This document shows, in pieces, positions 17,996 through 25,565 of a DNA stretch of 64,000 bases; position 1 is the first letter of the stretch; each line of letters opens with the position of its first letter. The position numbers were made by a program, and so were the translations under genes. The notes under the pieces were generated by a model that made no database searches, was not told the origin of the DNA, and saw only the letters and a program-made list of their open reading frames with translations. The stretch is from Hymenobacter translucens (GTDB lineage: Bacteria > Bacteroidota > Bacteroidia > Cytophagales > Hymenobacteraceae), in assembly GCF_020685205.1 (NCBI RefSeq), contig NZ_JAJERB010000011.1, positions 62,001 through 126,000 on the forward strand, read 5' to 3'.

Positions 17996-18267
17996 TGCCA
18001 CAAGAACCGAAATTTGGCCCGCATCCCAACGTGTGACCCAACTGCTAACAGGCAAAAAACTCCGCAACTAAAACCCGGGAGGACCGCTCCCGGCCTGCTC
18101 AACGTGCCGTTCTGCAGGCCCGTCGCAAGGAGGTTAGGTAACTGGGAACGACCCGCTCTGGGCCCGCGTTGATGATTTTGGCCCCGGCTGCCGGCATGGG
18201 CACAATTTTCTACCCCGCCGGCCGAAACCTGCACTGCCGCCGACCTTGCGCGGCGTATCTTTGCCCT
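17996..18267. other. Divergent intergenic region
   Basis: About 270 bp between the start of the secreted glycosidase (minus) and the start of the small Cys protein (plus). The only recognisable element is the -7 sequence at 18,256-18,263. I see no promoter match for the glycosidase and no RNA structure. Confidence 0.4.
18256..18263 (+). promoter_or_regulatory. -7 element TATCTTTG, almost touching the start codon
   Basis: TATCTTTG is an exact match to TAnnTTTG. It ends only four bases before the GTG at 18,268, so transcription from it would begin at or just inside the start codon, giving a leaderless or nearly leaderless mRNA. No good -33 TTTG is present at the usual distance, so this is tentative. 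Confidence 0.4.
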
Positions 18268-18714
18268 GTGAAACGTCCGTTCGCTCACCGTCTTTTCAGT
18301 GCCTGGCTGGCCTTGCTTGTCCTCACCGCCTCGGTGGGTCTGACGGTGCAGCGACATGCCTGTTACCTGAGCGGGCAGCAGACGGTAAGCGTCGTGCTGG
18401 CTCCGCAGCACCGCTGCCCCGCTCCTGCCGGAGTTTCCCCCGTCCAGTCGACGGCTGCGTTGGTAAAGAAAGCTAGCTCCTGCTGCGAGTTCCACGCGCA
18501 GCAGCACAAGCTTAGCGCCCATGCCGCGCCCGGTGCCCTCAAGTCTCTGCTACCCCCGCTCCTGCTGGGCTTGCCGGCCTCGTCCTGCTGGGCCGCCGCG
18601 GCCTTTCCAACTAAGGTGGCGGTAGCATCCGCCCCCGGGGTTTACGCTGCCTCGTTTCCCCCGCCCCGGGCGGGGCGGGCCCTGCTGATTTTTGTGGGTA
18701 CGCTGGTGGTGTAG
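18268..18714 (+). CDS. Small exported Cys-containing protein upstream of TonB receptor
   Basis: A 148-residue protein from a GTG start with an N-terminal hydrophobic segment (about residues 9-26, signal peptide or anchor). Conserved-looking cysteines lie at 32, 50, 72 and 73 (a CCEFH motif), followed by a His-rich KLSAH stretch and a second hydrophobic patch near residue 95. Such small Cys/His proteins are frequently found in front of copper-linked TonB receptors in Bacteroidota. I do not recognise a defined family. The frame extends 33 codons upstream to an ATG, but hydrophobicity begins just after the GTG. Confidence 0.6.
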   Translation: MKRPFAHRLFSAWLALLVLTASVGLTVQRHACYLSGQQTVSVVLAPQHRCPAPAGVSPVQSTAALVKKASSCCEFHAQQHKLSAHAAPGALKSLLPPLLLGLPASSCWAAAAFPTKVAVASAPGVYAASFPPPRAGRALLIFVGTLVV

Positions 18715-18737
18715 GCATTTCTGACGAATAGCCCCAC

Positions 18738-18771
18738 GGCCCCGGAATGCACTCCGGAGGCCGGACTTTTT
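18738..18771 (+). terminator. Hairpin with T-run between small Cys protein and TonB receptor
   Basis: GGCCCCGGA (18,738-18,746) can pair with TCCGG-A-GGCC (18,753-18,762) around a 6-base loop with one bulge, followed by GGACTTTTT. It has the form of an intrinsic terminator or attenuator between two co-directional genes. Confidence 0.55.
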
Positions 18772-18796
18772 CAGAAATTGCTTAACTTACCTTCCT

Positions 18797-21103
18797 ATGC
18801 ACCCTCTTTTTGGGCGCGGCCTGCCGGCGTTGCTGATTGCTTTTACCGCAACGCTGACGGCCGCCCTTGCCCAGTCCGATTTAACCCTCCCGGTCCGGGG
18901 CCAGGTCACCGATGCCGCTACGGCCTCTCCCCTGCCCGGCGCGGTGGTGCGCTGGCTTCCGGATGCCCCCGGCACCGCGGCTACCACCGATAACACCGGC
19001 AGTTTCCGCCTGCTGCGCCCCGCCCGGGCGGGCACCCACCGCGTCATCGTCAACTTTCTGGGCTACCGCCCCGATACGCTTACGGTCCCAGCCAGCAATG
19101 CGTACCTGCGGGTAGCCCTGCGCCGCAATGCGGAGCTGGGTGAAGTAAAGGTGGAAGGCCGGGCGCTGACTTTCTCCGCCCTGACGCCCGCCAACACCCA
19201 GGTTATCAGCAGCCGCGACCTGACCAAGTCGGCGTGCTGCAACCTGGCCGAAAGCTTCGAAACCAACGCTTCGGTGGAGGTTTCCACGACGGATGCCGTT
19301 TCGGGAGCCAAGCAGATTCAGCTGCTCGGGCTGGACGGCGCCTATTCCCTGCTTACCGTCGACAACCTGCCCGCCCTGCGGGGCCTGGCCACGCCCTACC
19401 GCCTCGGGTACCTGTCGGGCACCTGGATCGAGAGCATCGACATCATCAAGGGCATGGGCTCGGTCGTGAACGGCTACGAAAGCATTTCCGGGCAGGTAAA
19501 CGTGCGCCTCAAGGAGCCGGAAAAAGCGGAGCGGCTGCTGTTCAACGCGTATGGCAACGACCTGGGCAAATTCGACCTGAACCTCAACCTGGCCGCCCAG
19601 CCTACCAGTAAGCTCAGCACCATTCTGATGCTGCACGCCGACCACCTGGGCCGGCGCGTGGACCGCAACACCGACGGGTTCCTGGATCTGCCCCTGGCTA
19701 CCCAGTACAACGTGTTCAATAAGTGGAAGTACCTGTCGGGCACCGGTCTCGTCACGGAAGTCGGGCTGGGGGCCCTGCGCGAAACCCGGCAGGGCGGACA
19801 GGTCGGCTTCCGGCCCGAAGCGCCCGGCCTGTTCTACGGCACTACGCTGAGCACCGACCGCTACAATGGCTTCGCCAAAACCTCTTATACTTGGCCGGGC
19901 CGTCCCTATCAGAGCCTGGGGCTGCTGCTATCGGGCACCAGCCACGCTTTCAATTCGAAGTATGGCGCTCTGGTGTATAACGGAAGCCAGCGCACCGGCC
20001 TGACCACGCTGCTGTTCCAAAGCATCCTGGGTACTACGGCCCACACGTACCGCCTGGGGATTAGCTACTTGCACGACGACTACCGGGAGCTGTTTCGTAC
20101 GCCCCGTTACCTTACTGATACTGACGAAGACTACCGTCGGCGCACCCAGCGCAATCGGTTTGAGCGGGTGCCCGGAGCGTTTGCTGAGTACACTTACCAG
20201 AATGCCCGCAACCTGACAATCGTGAGCGGGCTGCGCTTCGACCAACACAACCTCTACGGCCTGGTGGTCACGCCCCGACTAAACGTAAAGTATGATTTCA
20301 CGCCTTCCACTATTTTGCGGGCGGCGGGCGGCAGCGGGTTCCGGGTGGCCAATCCCATTGCCGAAAACGTGGGCATGCTCGTCAGCGCCCGGGAGTTTGT
20401 AATTGGCGACAACGTCAACCACGCCGTCAGCCCCGAGCGGGCCTGGAACGTGGGCGGAAGCCTCACCCAGTACTTTATCCTGGCTGGCCGGCCGGCCACG
20501 TTTACGACTGATTACTACTACACCTGGTTCCGCAACCAGGTAGTGGCCGATTCCTACACCTCCCCGGACCAACTGCTCATCGCCGATCTGCAGCCCGGTG
20601 GTCGGTCGTTTTCGCACAGCTTCCAGGCTGAAGTGCAGGTGGAGCCGCTCAAGGGCCTGCAGGCCAAGGCGGCCTACAAGTACCTCGACGTGCGTGCCAC
20701 GTTCGACAATCAGCTGCTGCCCCGGGCCATGGTGGTGCCCCACCGGGTGTTTGCCAACCTGGGCTACGCTTCGGCGTTCGACAAGTGGCGGGCCGATTTG
20801 ACGATGCAGTGGTTTGGAGAGCGGCCCATGGGAGTGCACCCAGGCACCGAGGGCCACGAGCATGGCAGCGGGGCCGCTACTTTGCCCTACGCTCCCCGCT
20901 ACGCGTTGCTCAACACTCAGCTTACCCGGGCCTTTAAGCGGGTGGAAGTCTATGCCGGCGTCGAGAACCTGACCGATTACCGGCAGCCGGAACCCGTTAT
21001 CGGGGCATATGCTCCGTTCGGGCCCACTTTCGACGCCAGCATGGTATGGGGACCCACCTACGGCCGTCTGACCTACGCCGGCCTGCGCTTCCGGATTGAT
21101 TAA
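18797..21103 (+). CDS. TonB-dependent outer-membrane receptor, probably metal-linked
   Basis: Outer-membrane beta-barrel importer energised by TonB. The 768-residue protein has a signal peptide ending near ALAQS, a carboxypeptidase-regulatory-like domain (about 30-110, VRGQVTDAATASPLPGAVV) typical of Bacteroidota receptors, a plug domain (about 120-235, with the IESIDIIKGMGSV segment) and a barrel ending GLRFRID with a terminal acidic residue. The plug begins with a CCNLAESFETN motif, which I recall in receptors next to heavy-metal proteins. The genes on both sides carry Cys motifs, which supports copper or another soft metal as substrate; this is an inference. Confidence 0.88.
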   Translation: MHPLFGRGLPALLIAFTATLTAALAQSDLTLPVRGQVTDAATASPLPGAVVRWLPDAPGTAATTDNTGSFRLLRPARAGTHRVIVNFLGYRPDTLTVPASNAYLRVALRRNAELGEVKVEGRALTFSALTPANTQVISSRDLTKSACCNLAESFETNASVEVSTTDAVSGAKQIQLLGLDGAYSLLTVDNLPALRGLATPYRLGYLSGTWIESIDIIKGMGSVVNGYESISGQVNVRLKEPEKAERLLFNAYGNDLGKFDLNLNLAAQPTSKLSTILMLHADHLGRRVDRNTDGFLDLPLATQYNVFNKWKYLSGTGLVTEVGLGALRETRQGGQVGFRPEAPGLFYGTTLSTDRYNGFAKTSYTWPGRPYQSLGLLLSGTSHAFNSKYGALVYNGSQRTGLTTLLFQSILGTTAHTYRLGISYLHDDYRELFRTPRYLTDTDEDYRRRTQRNRFERVPGAFAEYTYQNARNLTIVSGLRFDQHNLYGLVVTPRLNVKYDFTPSTILRAAGGSGFRVANPIAENVGMLVSAREFVIGDNVNHAVSPERAWNVGGSLTQYFILAGRPATFTTDYYYTWFRNQVVADSYTSPDQLLIADLQPGGRSFSHSFQAEVQVEPLKGLQAKAAYKYLDVRATFDNQLLPRAMVVPHRVFANLGYASAFDKWRADLTMQWFGERPMGVHPGTEGHEHGSGAATLPYAPRYALLNTQLTRAFKRVEVYAGVENLTDYRQPEPVIGAYAPFGPTFDASMVWGPTYGRLTYAGLRFRID

Positions 21104-21226
21104 CTACCGTACACTGGCCGGAAAATTCAGCTTCCGCGGCGCAGAGCGGCACGATTCTTTCCCCGATATTTGTTTGGTTAACGTCTATCTTCCCTGTCTT
21201 TTTTCTTCCGCTTTAACTACTGACTG

Positions 21227-21601
21227 ATGAAATTGCTTTTTTCGCTTTTACTGAGCCTGTTGGCACTGACCAGCTTCCGGGCGCATGCCCAGGACAAGGC
21301 AAAAACCTCCGGTACGACCCAGCTGCAGGTAAAGACGTCCGCCGTGTGCGAGATGTGCAAAGCCCGGCTGGAAAAGGCTATGGCCTACGAGAAGGGAGTG
21401 CAGGCAGCGTCCTTGGACGTACCCACCCAGATGCTCACCATCACTTACCGTCCGGGAAAAACGGATGCTGGCAAGCTGCGCACCGCCGTCCGTCAGACTG
21501 GTTATGATGCCGACGACCAGCTCGCCGAGGCCCGGGCGTATGAGCGTCTGCCGGACTGCTGCAAAAAAACCAATGCCATCCATACTGACTCGGGGCACTA
21601 G
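21227..21601 (+). CDS. Periplasmic heavy-metal-associated (HMA) domain protein
   Basis: A 124-residue exported protein: signal peptide (cleavage near AHA-QD, residue 21), then one HMA ferredoxin-like domain. The metal-binding CxxC is at Cys41-Cys44 (AVCEMCKARLEK), and the domain ends with RQTGYDAD, as usual for HMA domains. An extra Cys pair (111-112) near the C-terminus could add a second metal site. It follows the TonB receptor by 123 bp and is closed by a strong terminator, so the two probably act together in metal uptake or sensing. The closest known relatives bind copper or mercury. Confidence 0.85.
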   Translation: MKLLFSLLLSLLALTSFRAHAQDKAKTSGTTQLQVKTSAVCEMCKARLEKAMAYEKGVQAASLDVPTQMLTITYRPGKTDAGKLRTAVRQTGYDADDQLAEARAYERLPDCCKKTNAIHTDSGH

Positions 21602-21623
21602 GGCCTAAGAACAGATCTCACGA

Positions 21624-21654
21624 AAAGCCCGGACATCCTGCCCGGGCTTTTTTT
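21624..21654 (+). terminator. Intrinsic terminator after HMA gene
   Basis: AAAGCCCGG (21,624-21,632) pairs perfectly with CCGGGCTTT (21,642-21,650) around a 9-base loop and is followed by more T residues. It ends the small protein / receptor / HMA transcription unit. Confidence 0.85.
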
Positions 21655-21869
21655 ATGCGCCCTACCACAAAACCAGCTACGCCTTCATTTTGCTATACCT
21701 CAAAGCTTTATCTACACCCAGCACCTAGCAAGCTGGAGCGTAATTGCTGCATACTTCATAAAAGAACAGGCTTTTACAGCTAACTTATTTAACATTTTAT
21801 GGTATATAGTTGAGCCAGGCATGGCTTGTAGCCGTGTTAAACAGGCGCAGTTTTTGCTCGATTTGCTTT

Positions 21870-22274
21870 ATGAAGATTACCTGCCTCCTGCTTGATGATG
21901 ACCCATTGGTGCTGGACCTGCTGCAGGCCTATGCAGTGATGAGTGACAAATTGGAAGTAAAGGGAGCCTTCACCGACCCGTTAGAAGCCTACCGCTATCT
22001 TTCCCAGAATCCGGTGCAGGTACTTTTCTCCGATGTTGCCATGCCCCATTTGAGCGGGCTGGACCTGATTCGCGCCCTGCGCCGCCCCCCGTTGGTGGTA
22101 CTGATGACCTCGTACCCGCAGTATGCCATGGAGGCTTTTAATCTGGATGTCATCGACTTCCTGCTGAAGCCTCTTTCCTATAACCGGTTCCTGCAGGCCG
22201 TTGCCAAAGTGCAGGATATGCTGCCAATGGCCACCGCGCTGGTAACGCCCTCTCCCCTCGTTCGGGTCAGCTAG
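21870..22274 (+). CDS. Stand-alone response-regulator receiver protein
   Basis: A 134-residue CheY-like receiver without any output domain. The acidic pair is at Asp10-Asp11, the phosphoacceptor at Asp55 (FSDVAMP), the switch Thr at 80 and the conserved Lys at 100 (FLLKPLS). The sequence style matches the receivers of LytTR-type regulators of Bacteroidota, but the protein stops where the LytTR DNA-binding domain would begin, and the next gene is on the other strand. ATG at 21,870 is chosen because the first strand (KITCLLLDDD) follows at once; the frame is open 20 codons more. No kinase is nearby. Confidence 0.82.
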   Translation: MKITCLLLDDDPLVLDLLQAYAVMSDKLEVKGAFTDPLEAYRYLSQNPVQVLFSDVAMPHLSGLDLIRALRRPPLVVLMTSYPQYAMEAFNLDVIDFLLKPLSYNRFLQAVAKVQDMLPMATALVTPSPLVRVS

Positions 22275-23041
22275 CTTTTTGAACTGACTTCACCGGCTTC
22301 CTTGGCTTGCCAGAGCCGCCACCAGGGCAGGTAGGGCTGGTCGTGGTGCTCGTAGTGATACCCGAAGAAGTAGCAACTCAGGAACGCCCATGCGTGGTGG
22401 CGCAGCTGGCTGCGGGATTTATGCGTGTTGGTCGGGGCATGGTCGCCCCGGTGTGGCAGGTAGGTGCCGAAGAAAAACAGCTGCACGGTAGCCAGTACGG
22501 CCGGAATCATCCAGAAGGCAATTACATTCTCGACCGGGAACAGCAGCTTAAGCCCGTTGTAGGTCAGGGCCATCAGCGCTACCTGCCACCACGTAACATA
22601 GTTCCAGGCAAAGCGCAGCAGCCAGGGCAGAAAGCCCGGGTGTCGTCCGTCGTGAAAGTCAGGGTCAGCCTCGGTGGCCACGTGGCGGTGGTGCTCGTGA
22701 TGCTTGGGAAAGAGCCGGCCGTACCAGTTAAAGGCAAACAGCAACGCTGCTACCGTGCCAATAGCCCGGTTCAGCCGCTTGTTGGTGCTCACCACCCCGT
22801 GCATCGCGTCGTGGGCCGTGATGAAGAGGCCGGTATAGAGGTGCATCTGCACCAGCGCCAGCAGGTAAGGCCAGGGGGTGCTCCATTGGGGACGGTAAAA
22901 GGCCAGCAGATACGTGAGCAGGGCGGCCCAGGCCACCATAATCAGCCCGGCAGCCAACACCCCGCGATACCCGATAGGCGCTGGCTTCACCTTGTACAAA
23001 GGCGCCGGGGCGGTGAGATGATGAGTGGCAGACGCGGGCAT
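22271..23041 (-). CDS. crtW: Beta-carotene ketolase CrtW (fatty-acid-desaturase-like)
   Basis: Membrane di-iron oxygenase that introduces the 4-keto group on beta-ionone rings. The 256-residue protein has four hydrophobic segments and the three His boxes HDAMH (77-81), HHEHH (114-118) and HYEHH (229-233). The segments FFGTYLPHRGDH and YEHHDQPYLPWWRL are the signature of CrtW rather than of ordinary lipid desaturases. It lies at the 3' end of the minus-strand carotenoid run with ispH, crtB and crtI. A general desaturase is the alternative, but the box spacing and the context make this unlikely. Confidence 0.88.
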   Translation of the reverse strand: MPASATHHLTAPAPLYKVKPAPIGYRGVLAAGLIMVAWAALLTYLLAFYRPQWSTPWPYLLALVQMHLYTGLFITAHDAMHGVVSTNKRLNRAIGTVAALLFAFNWYGRLFPKHHEHHRHVATEADPDFHDGRHPGFLPWLLRFAWNYVTWWQVALMALTYNGLKLLFPVENVIAFWMIPAVLATVQLFFFGTYLPHRGDHAPTNTHKSRSQLRHHAWAFLSCYFFGYHYEHHDQPYLPWWRLWQAKEAGEVSSKS

Positions 23042-23116
23042 AAGACAAAGCTACGGGAATGGGCAGGCATAGGGTGAGGTTGAAAAAATTACTCCCTCAT
23101 CATCTCCCTGTTTTAC

Positions 23117-23965
23117 CTAAAAGGCCAGCAGGGCATCCCGAACGTCTTCCATCAGCCACATCGGGGTGCTCGTGGCCCCGCAGATTCCGACCGACTGCCC
23201 GGGCTGAAACCATTCGGGCCGCAGTTCCTCCACTTTCGAAATAAAGTGGGTGTTCGGGTTGGTTTCCTTGCAGACCTGATAAAGCACTTTGCCATTGCTG
23301 CTCTTGGTGCCCGACACAAACACGATCTGGTCGAAGCCGGCGGCAAAGCGGCGCAGGTCCTTATCGCGGTTGCTGACCTGGCGGCAGATGGTATCATTGG
23401 CGTTTACCCCGTAGCCCCGCTGCTCCAGCTCATTCTTCACCCGGTAAAAGCTGCTGGTGCTTTTGGTGGTCTGGCTGTAGAGCGTGATGTTGGGTGGCAG
23501 TTCGTGCTGCAGCAGCTCATCCAGGCTTTCGAAGACGACAGCGTCGCCCCCGGTCTGTCCCAGCAGGCCCTGCACCTCGGCGTGGCCATGCTTGCCGTAG
23601 ATATACACCTTCTCCTGCCGGTCGTAGCTGGTTTTGATGCGGTTCTGCAGCTTGAGCACTACCGGACAGGAAGCATCAATCAGCGTCAGGTTGTGCCGCA
23701 TAGCCGTCTGGTAGGTGCAGGGCGGCTCGCCGTGCGCCCGGATCAGCACTTTTTCGTTGCGCAGCTGCTCGTAGGTGGCATAGTCGATAATGCGCAGGCC
23801 CCGCTGCTCGAGGCGCTGCACTTCTTCATCGTTGTGCACGATGTCGCCGAGGCAATACAGGTACTCCTCCTCATCGAGAATATCTTCGGCCATCTGAATG
23901 GCATAGATAACGCCAAAGCAGAAACCGGAGTTAGGGTCGATTTGAACGCTCAGGTGGTGCGGCAT
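23117..23965 (-). CDS. ispH: 4-hydroxy-3-methylbut-2-enyl diphosphate reductase
   Basis: Final [4Fe-4S] enzyme of the MEP isoprenoid pathway, making IPP and DMAPP. The 282-residue protein has the three cluster cysteines at 16 (SGFCFGV), 100 (DASCPVV) and 194 (DTICRQV), and the C-terminal GICGATSTP segment. Length is normal. Its place inside the carotenoid run suggests co-expression that raises precursor supply. The ATG at 23,965 is well placed before the first cluster loop. Confidence 0.95.
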   Translation of the reverse strand: MPHHLSVQIDPNSGFCFGVIYAIQMAEDILDEEEYLYCLGDIVHNDEEVQRLEQRGLRIIDYATYEQLRNEKVLIRAHGEPPCTYQTAMRHNLTLIDASCPVVLKLQNRIKTSYDRQEKVYIYGKHGHAEVQGLLGQTGGDAVVFESLDELLQHELPPNITLYSQTTKSTSSFYRVKNELEQRGYGVNANDTICRQVSNRDKDLRRFAAGFDQIVFVSGTKSSNGKVLYQVCKETNPNTHFISKVEELRPEWFQPGQSVGICGATSTPMWLMEDVRDALLAF

Positions 23966-24098
23966 AGCTCCATAACCACAGATACAAACAGAATGTTATC
24001 AGCCAGGTAGCTGAAAGTGGCTCAACAGTAGCGGTAGTCGCGCTTTAACCGGGAAGCTGGCCCGGCCGCCGGCAGTTCAACTCTAAAGAAGGACCCGG

Positions 24099-24611
24099 CT
24101 AGGGACGAATGTTCTTCAGCTGCTGGGCCTCGGGCTCCGAAACGTGGCCCCGGTCAACCATGAAGCCGCGCACCAGCCCAAACGACTCTGCGTCCATGCC
24201 CGACTGGGGGTGCTTGAGCAAGGTGTTGATCAGAAACTGACGATCCTGCTCTACGTGGGCACTGAGTCCCAGAAAGGCCGGCAGGTTACTTTCGACGCTC
24301 AGCCGCAGAAAGCGAACCTCGGCGTTGTCGGCATCGAGCTTTACCGCCTGATCGAACAGGCGGCTGGCGTTCTGCACGTAGGTAAGCTTGTTGAACATAG
24401 ACGCGTCCCGGGCCCGGATGGCTTCGGCCGCAGCCTTGTAGCCCAGCACCACCGGGTCGCGTTGGTCGTAGGCCGCCATTAGCTTGTAAAAGCTTTCCCC
24501 CGACTGCTTGTCGGTCGCGGCCTGCTGGTAGAGGCGACGGAGTTTGGCAACGGAGTAGGCGGTGGGGTCAGACACGAGAGTAGTAAGGAAGAGGAGGATA
24601 GTGAGCAGCAA
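24099..24611 (-). CDS. Unknown exported alpha-helical protein of the carotenoid operon
   Basis: A 170-residue protein starting at a TTG 18 bp after the crtB stop. It has an N-terminal signal-like segment (LLTILLFLTTLVSDP), after which it is helical with a TPR-like pattern: about residues 22-45, 50-65 and a block with AVKLDADNAEVRFLRLSVE near 93-110. I do not recognise a named family. Tight packing between crtB and ispH implies a role linked to carotenoid production or membrane delivery, but nothing in the sequence shows a reaction. Confidence 0.7.
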   Translation of the reverse strand: MLLTILLFLTTLVSDPTAYSVAKLRRLYQQAATDKQSGESFYKLMAAYDQRDPVVLGYKAAAEAIRARDASMFNKLTYVQNASRLFDQAVKLDADNAEVRFLRLSVESNLPAFLGLSAHVEQDRQFLINTLLKHPQSGMDAESFGLVRGFMVDRGHVSEPEAQQLKNIRP

Positions 24612-24629
24612 GTGGCGAGAGGTTCGTGG

Positions 24630-25472
24630 TCAGATAGCCCGTAGGCGATACCGGAAATACGAGCCTAGCAGCAGCAAAAGTTTCGTGTTGTCCGGCACCC
24701 GCACCCGCCCGCCGAGCACCGCGGCCGCCGGCAGCCCCCGGATTTTGTGAAATAGCTTGAGGTAATACACGTAGGCCAGATACACGCCCAGGCGGGCTGA
24801 GCGGGGCAGCTGCACGATGCCGGCGTAGCCCGCATCAAAATCGCGACGGATGTCGGCCTCGATACTGCGCTTCATGTCGTCGTCGAAGCTGGCGTAGTGC
24901 ACGCCGGGGAAGTACACCCGCCCCCGCTCTTCGTAGTCGGAGCGGATATCGCGCAGGAAATTAACTTTCTGAAACGCCGCGCCCAGCCGGCGGGCCGGCT
25001 CGCGCAGCCGGTCGAACAGGGCCTCGTCGCCGGCGCAGAAGATGCGCAGACACATCAGCCCGACTACCTCCGCCGACCCGTAGATGTACTCGTTGTAAAG
25101 TGACTGGTGGTAGCTGCGGTCTTCCAGGTCCATCTCCATACTACGCAGGAAGGCGTCGATAAACTCCCGGTCAATGCCGTACTGCCGCACCACCAGCTGA
25201 AAGGCGTGCAGCACCGGGCTCAGGCTCAGGCCGGTTTCCAGGGCCTCGTAGGTCTGGCGCTTGAAATCGGCGAACAGGGCGGCCCGGTCGTGGTTGTGGA
25301 ACGTGTCCACGATTTCGTCGGCCCAGCGCACAAAGCCATACACGGCGTACACGGGTTTGTGGTACCGCTCATCGAGGGTACGGATGCCCAGGGTAAAGGA
25401 CGTGCTGTAGCGCTTGGTAATCAGCTTGCTGCACGCCAGGCTGGTTTCATCGAACAGGGCTACATGGTCCAT
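24630..25472 (-). CDS. crtB: Phytoene synthase
   Basis: Condenses two geranylgeranyl diphosphates to phytoene, the first C40 step. The 280-residue protein has both Asp-rich substrate/Mg sites, DEIVD at 52-56 and DIRSD at 175-179, and the intervening YGSAEVVGLMCL helix of trans-isoprenyl synthases of the squalene/phytoene class. It follows crtI by about 93 bp on the same strand and is followed by the unknown 170-residue gene. Squalene synthase-like HpnC/HpnD are alternatives, but adjacency to crtI favours CrtB. Confidence 0.94.
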   Translation of the reverse strand: MDHVALFDETSLACSKLITKRYSTSFTLGIRTLDERYHKPVYAVYGFVRWADEIVDTFHNHDRAALFADFKRQTYEALETGLSLSPVLHAFQLVVRQYGIDREFIDAFLRSMEMDLEDRSYHQSLYNEYIYGSAEVVGLMCLRIFCAGDEALFDRLREPARRLGAAFQKVNFLRDIRSDYEERGRVYFPGVHYASFDDDMKRSIEADIRRDFDAGYAGIVQLPRSARLGVYLAYVYYLKLFHKIRGLPAAAVLGGRVRVPDNTKLLLLLGSYFRYRLRAI

Positions 25473-25565
25473 TTTTTCAATCGTTTGCGGTCAGGAACAC
25501 CGGCCGGGCTGGCCAGTTCACCGTTGCGCTTGGGTTTACACTTACCGCGGTTAGCACCGCAAGGT

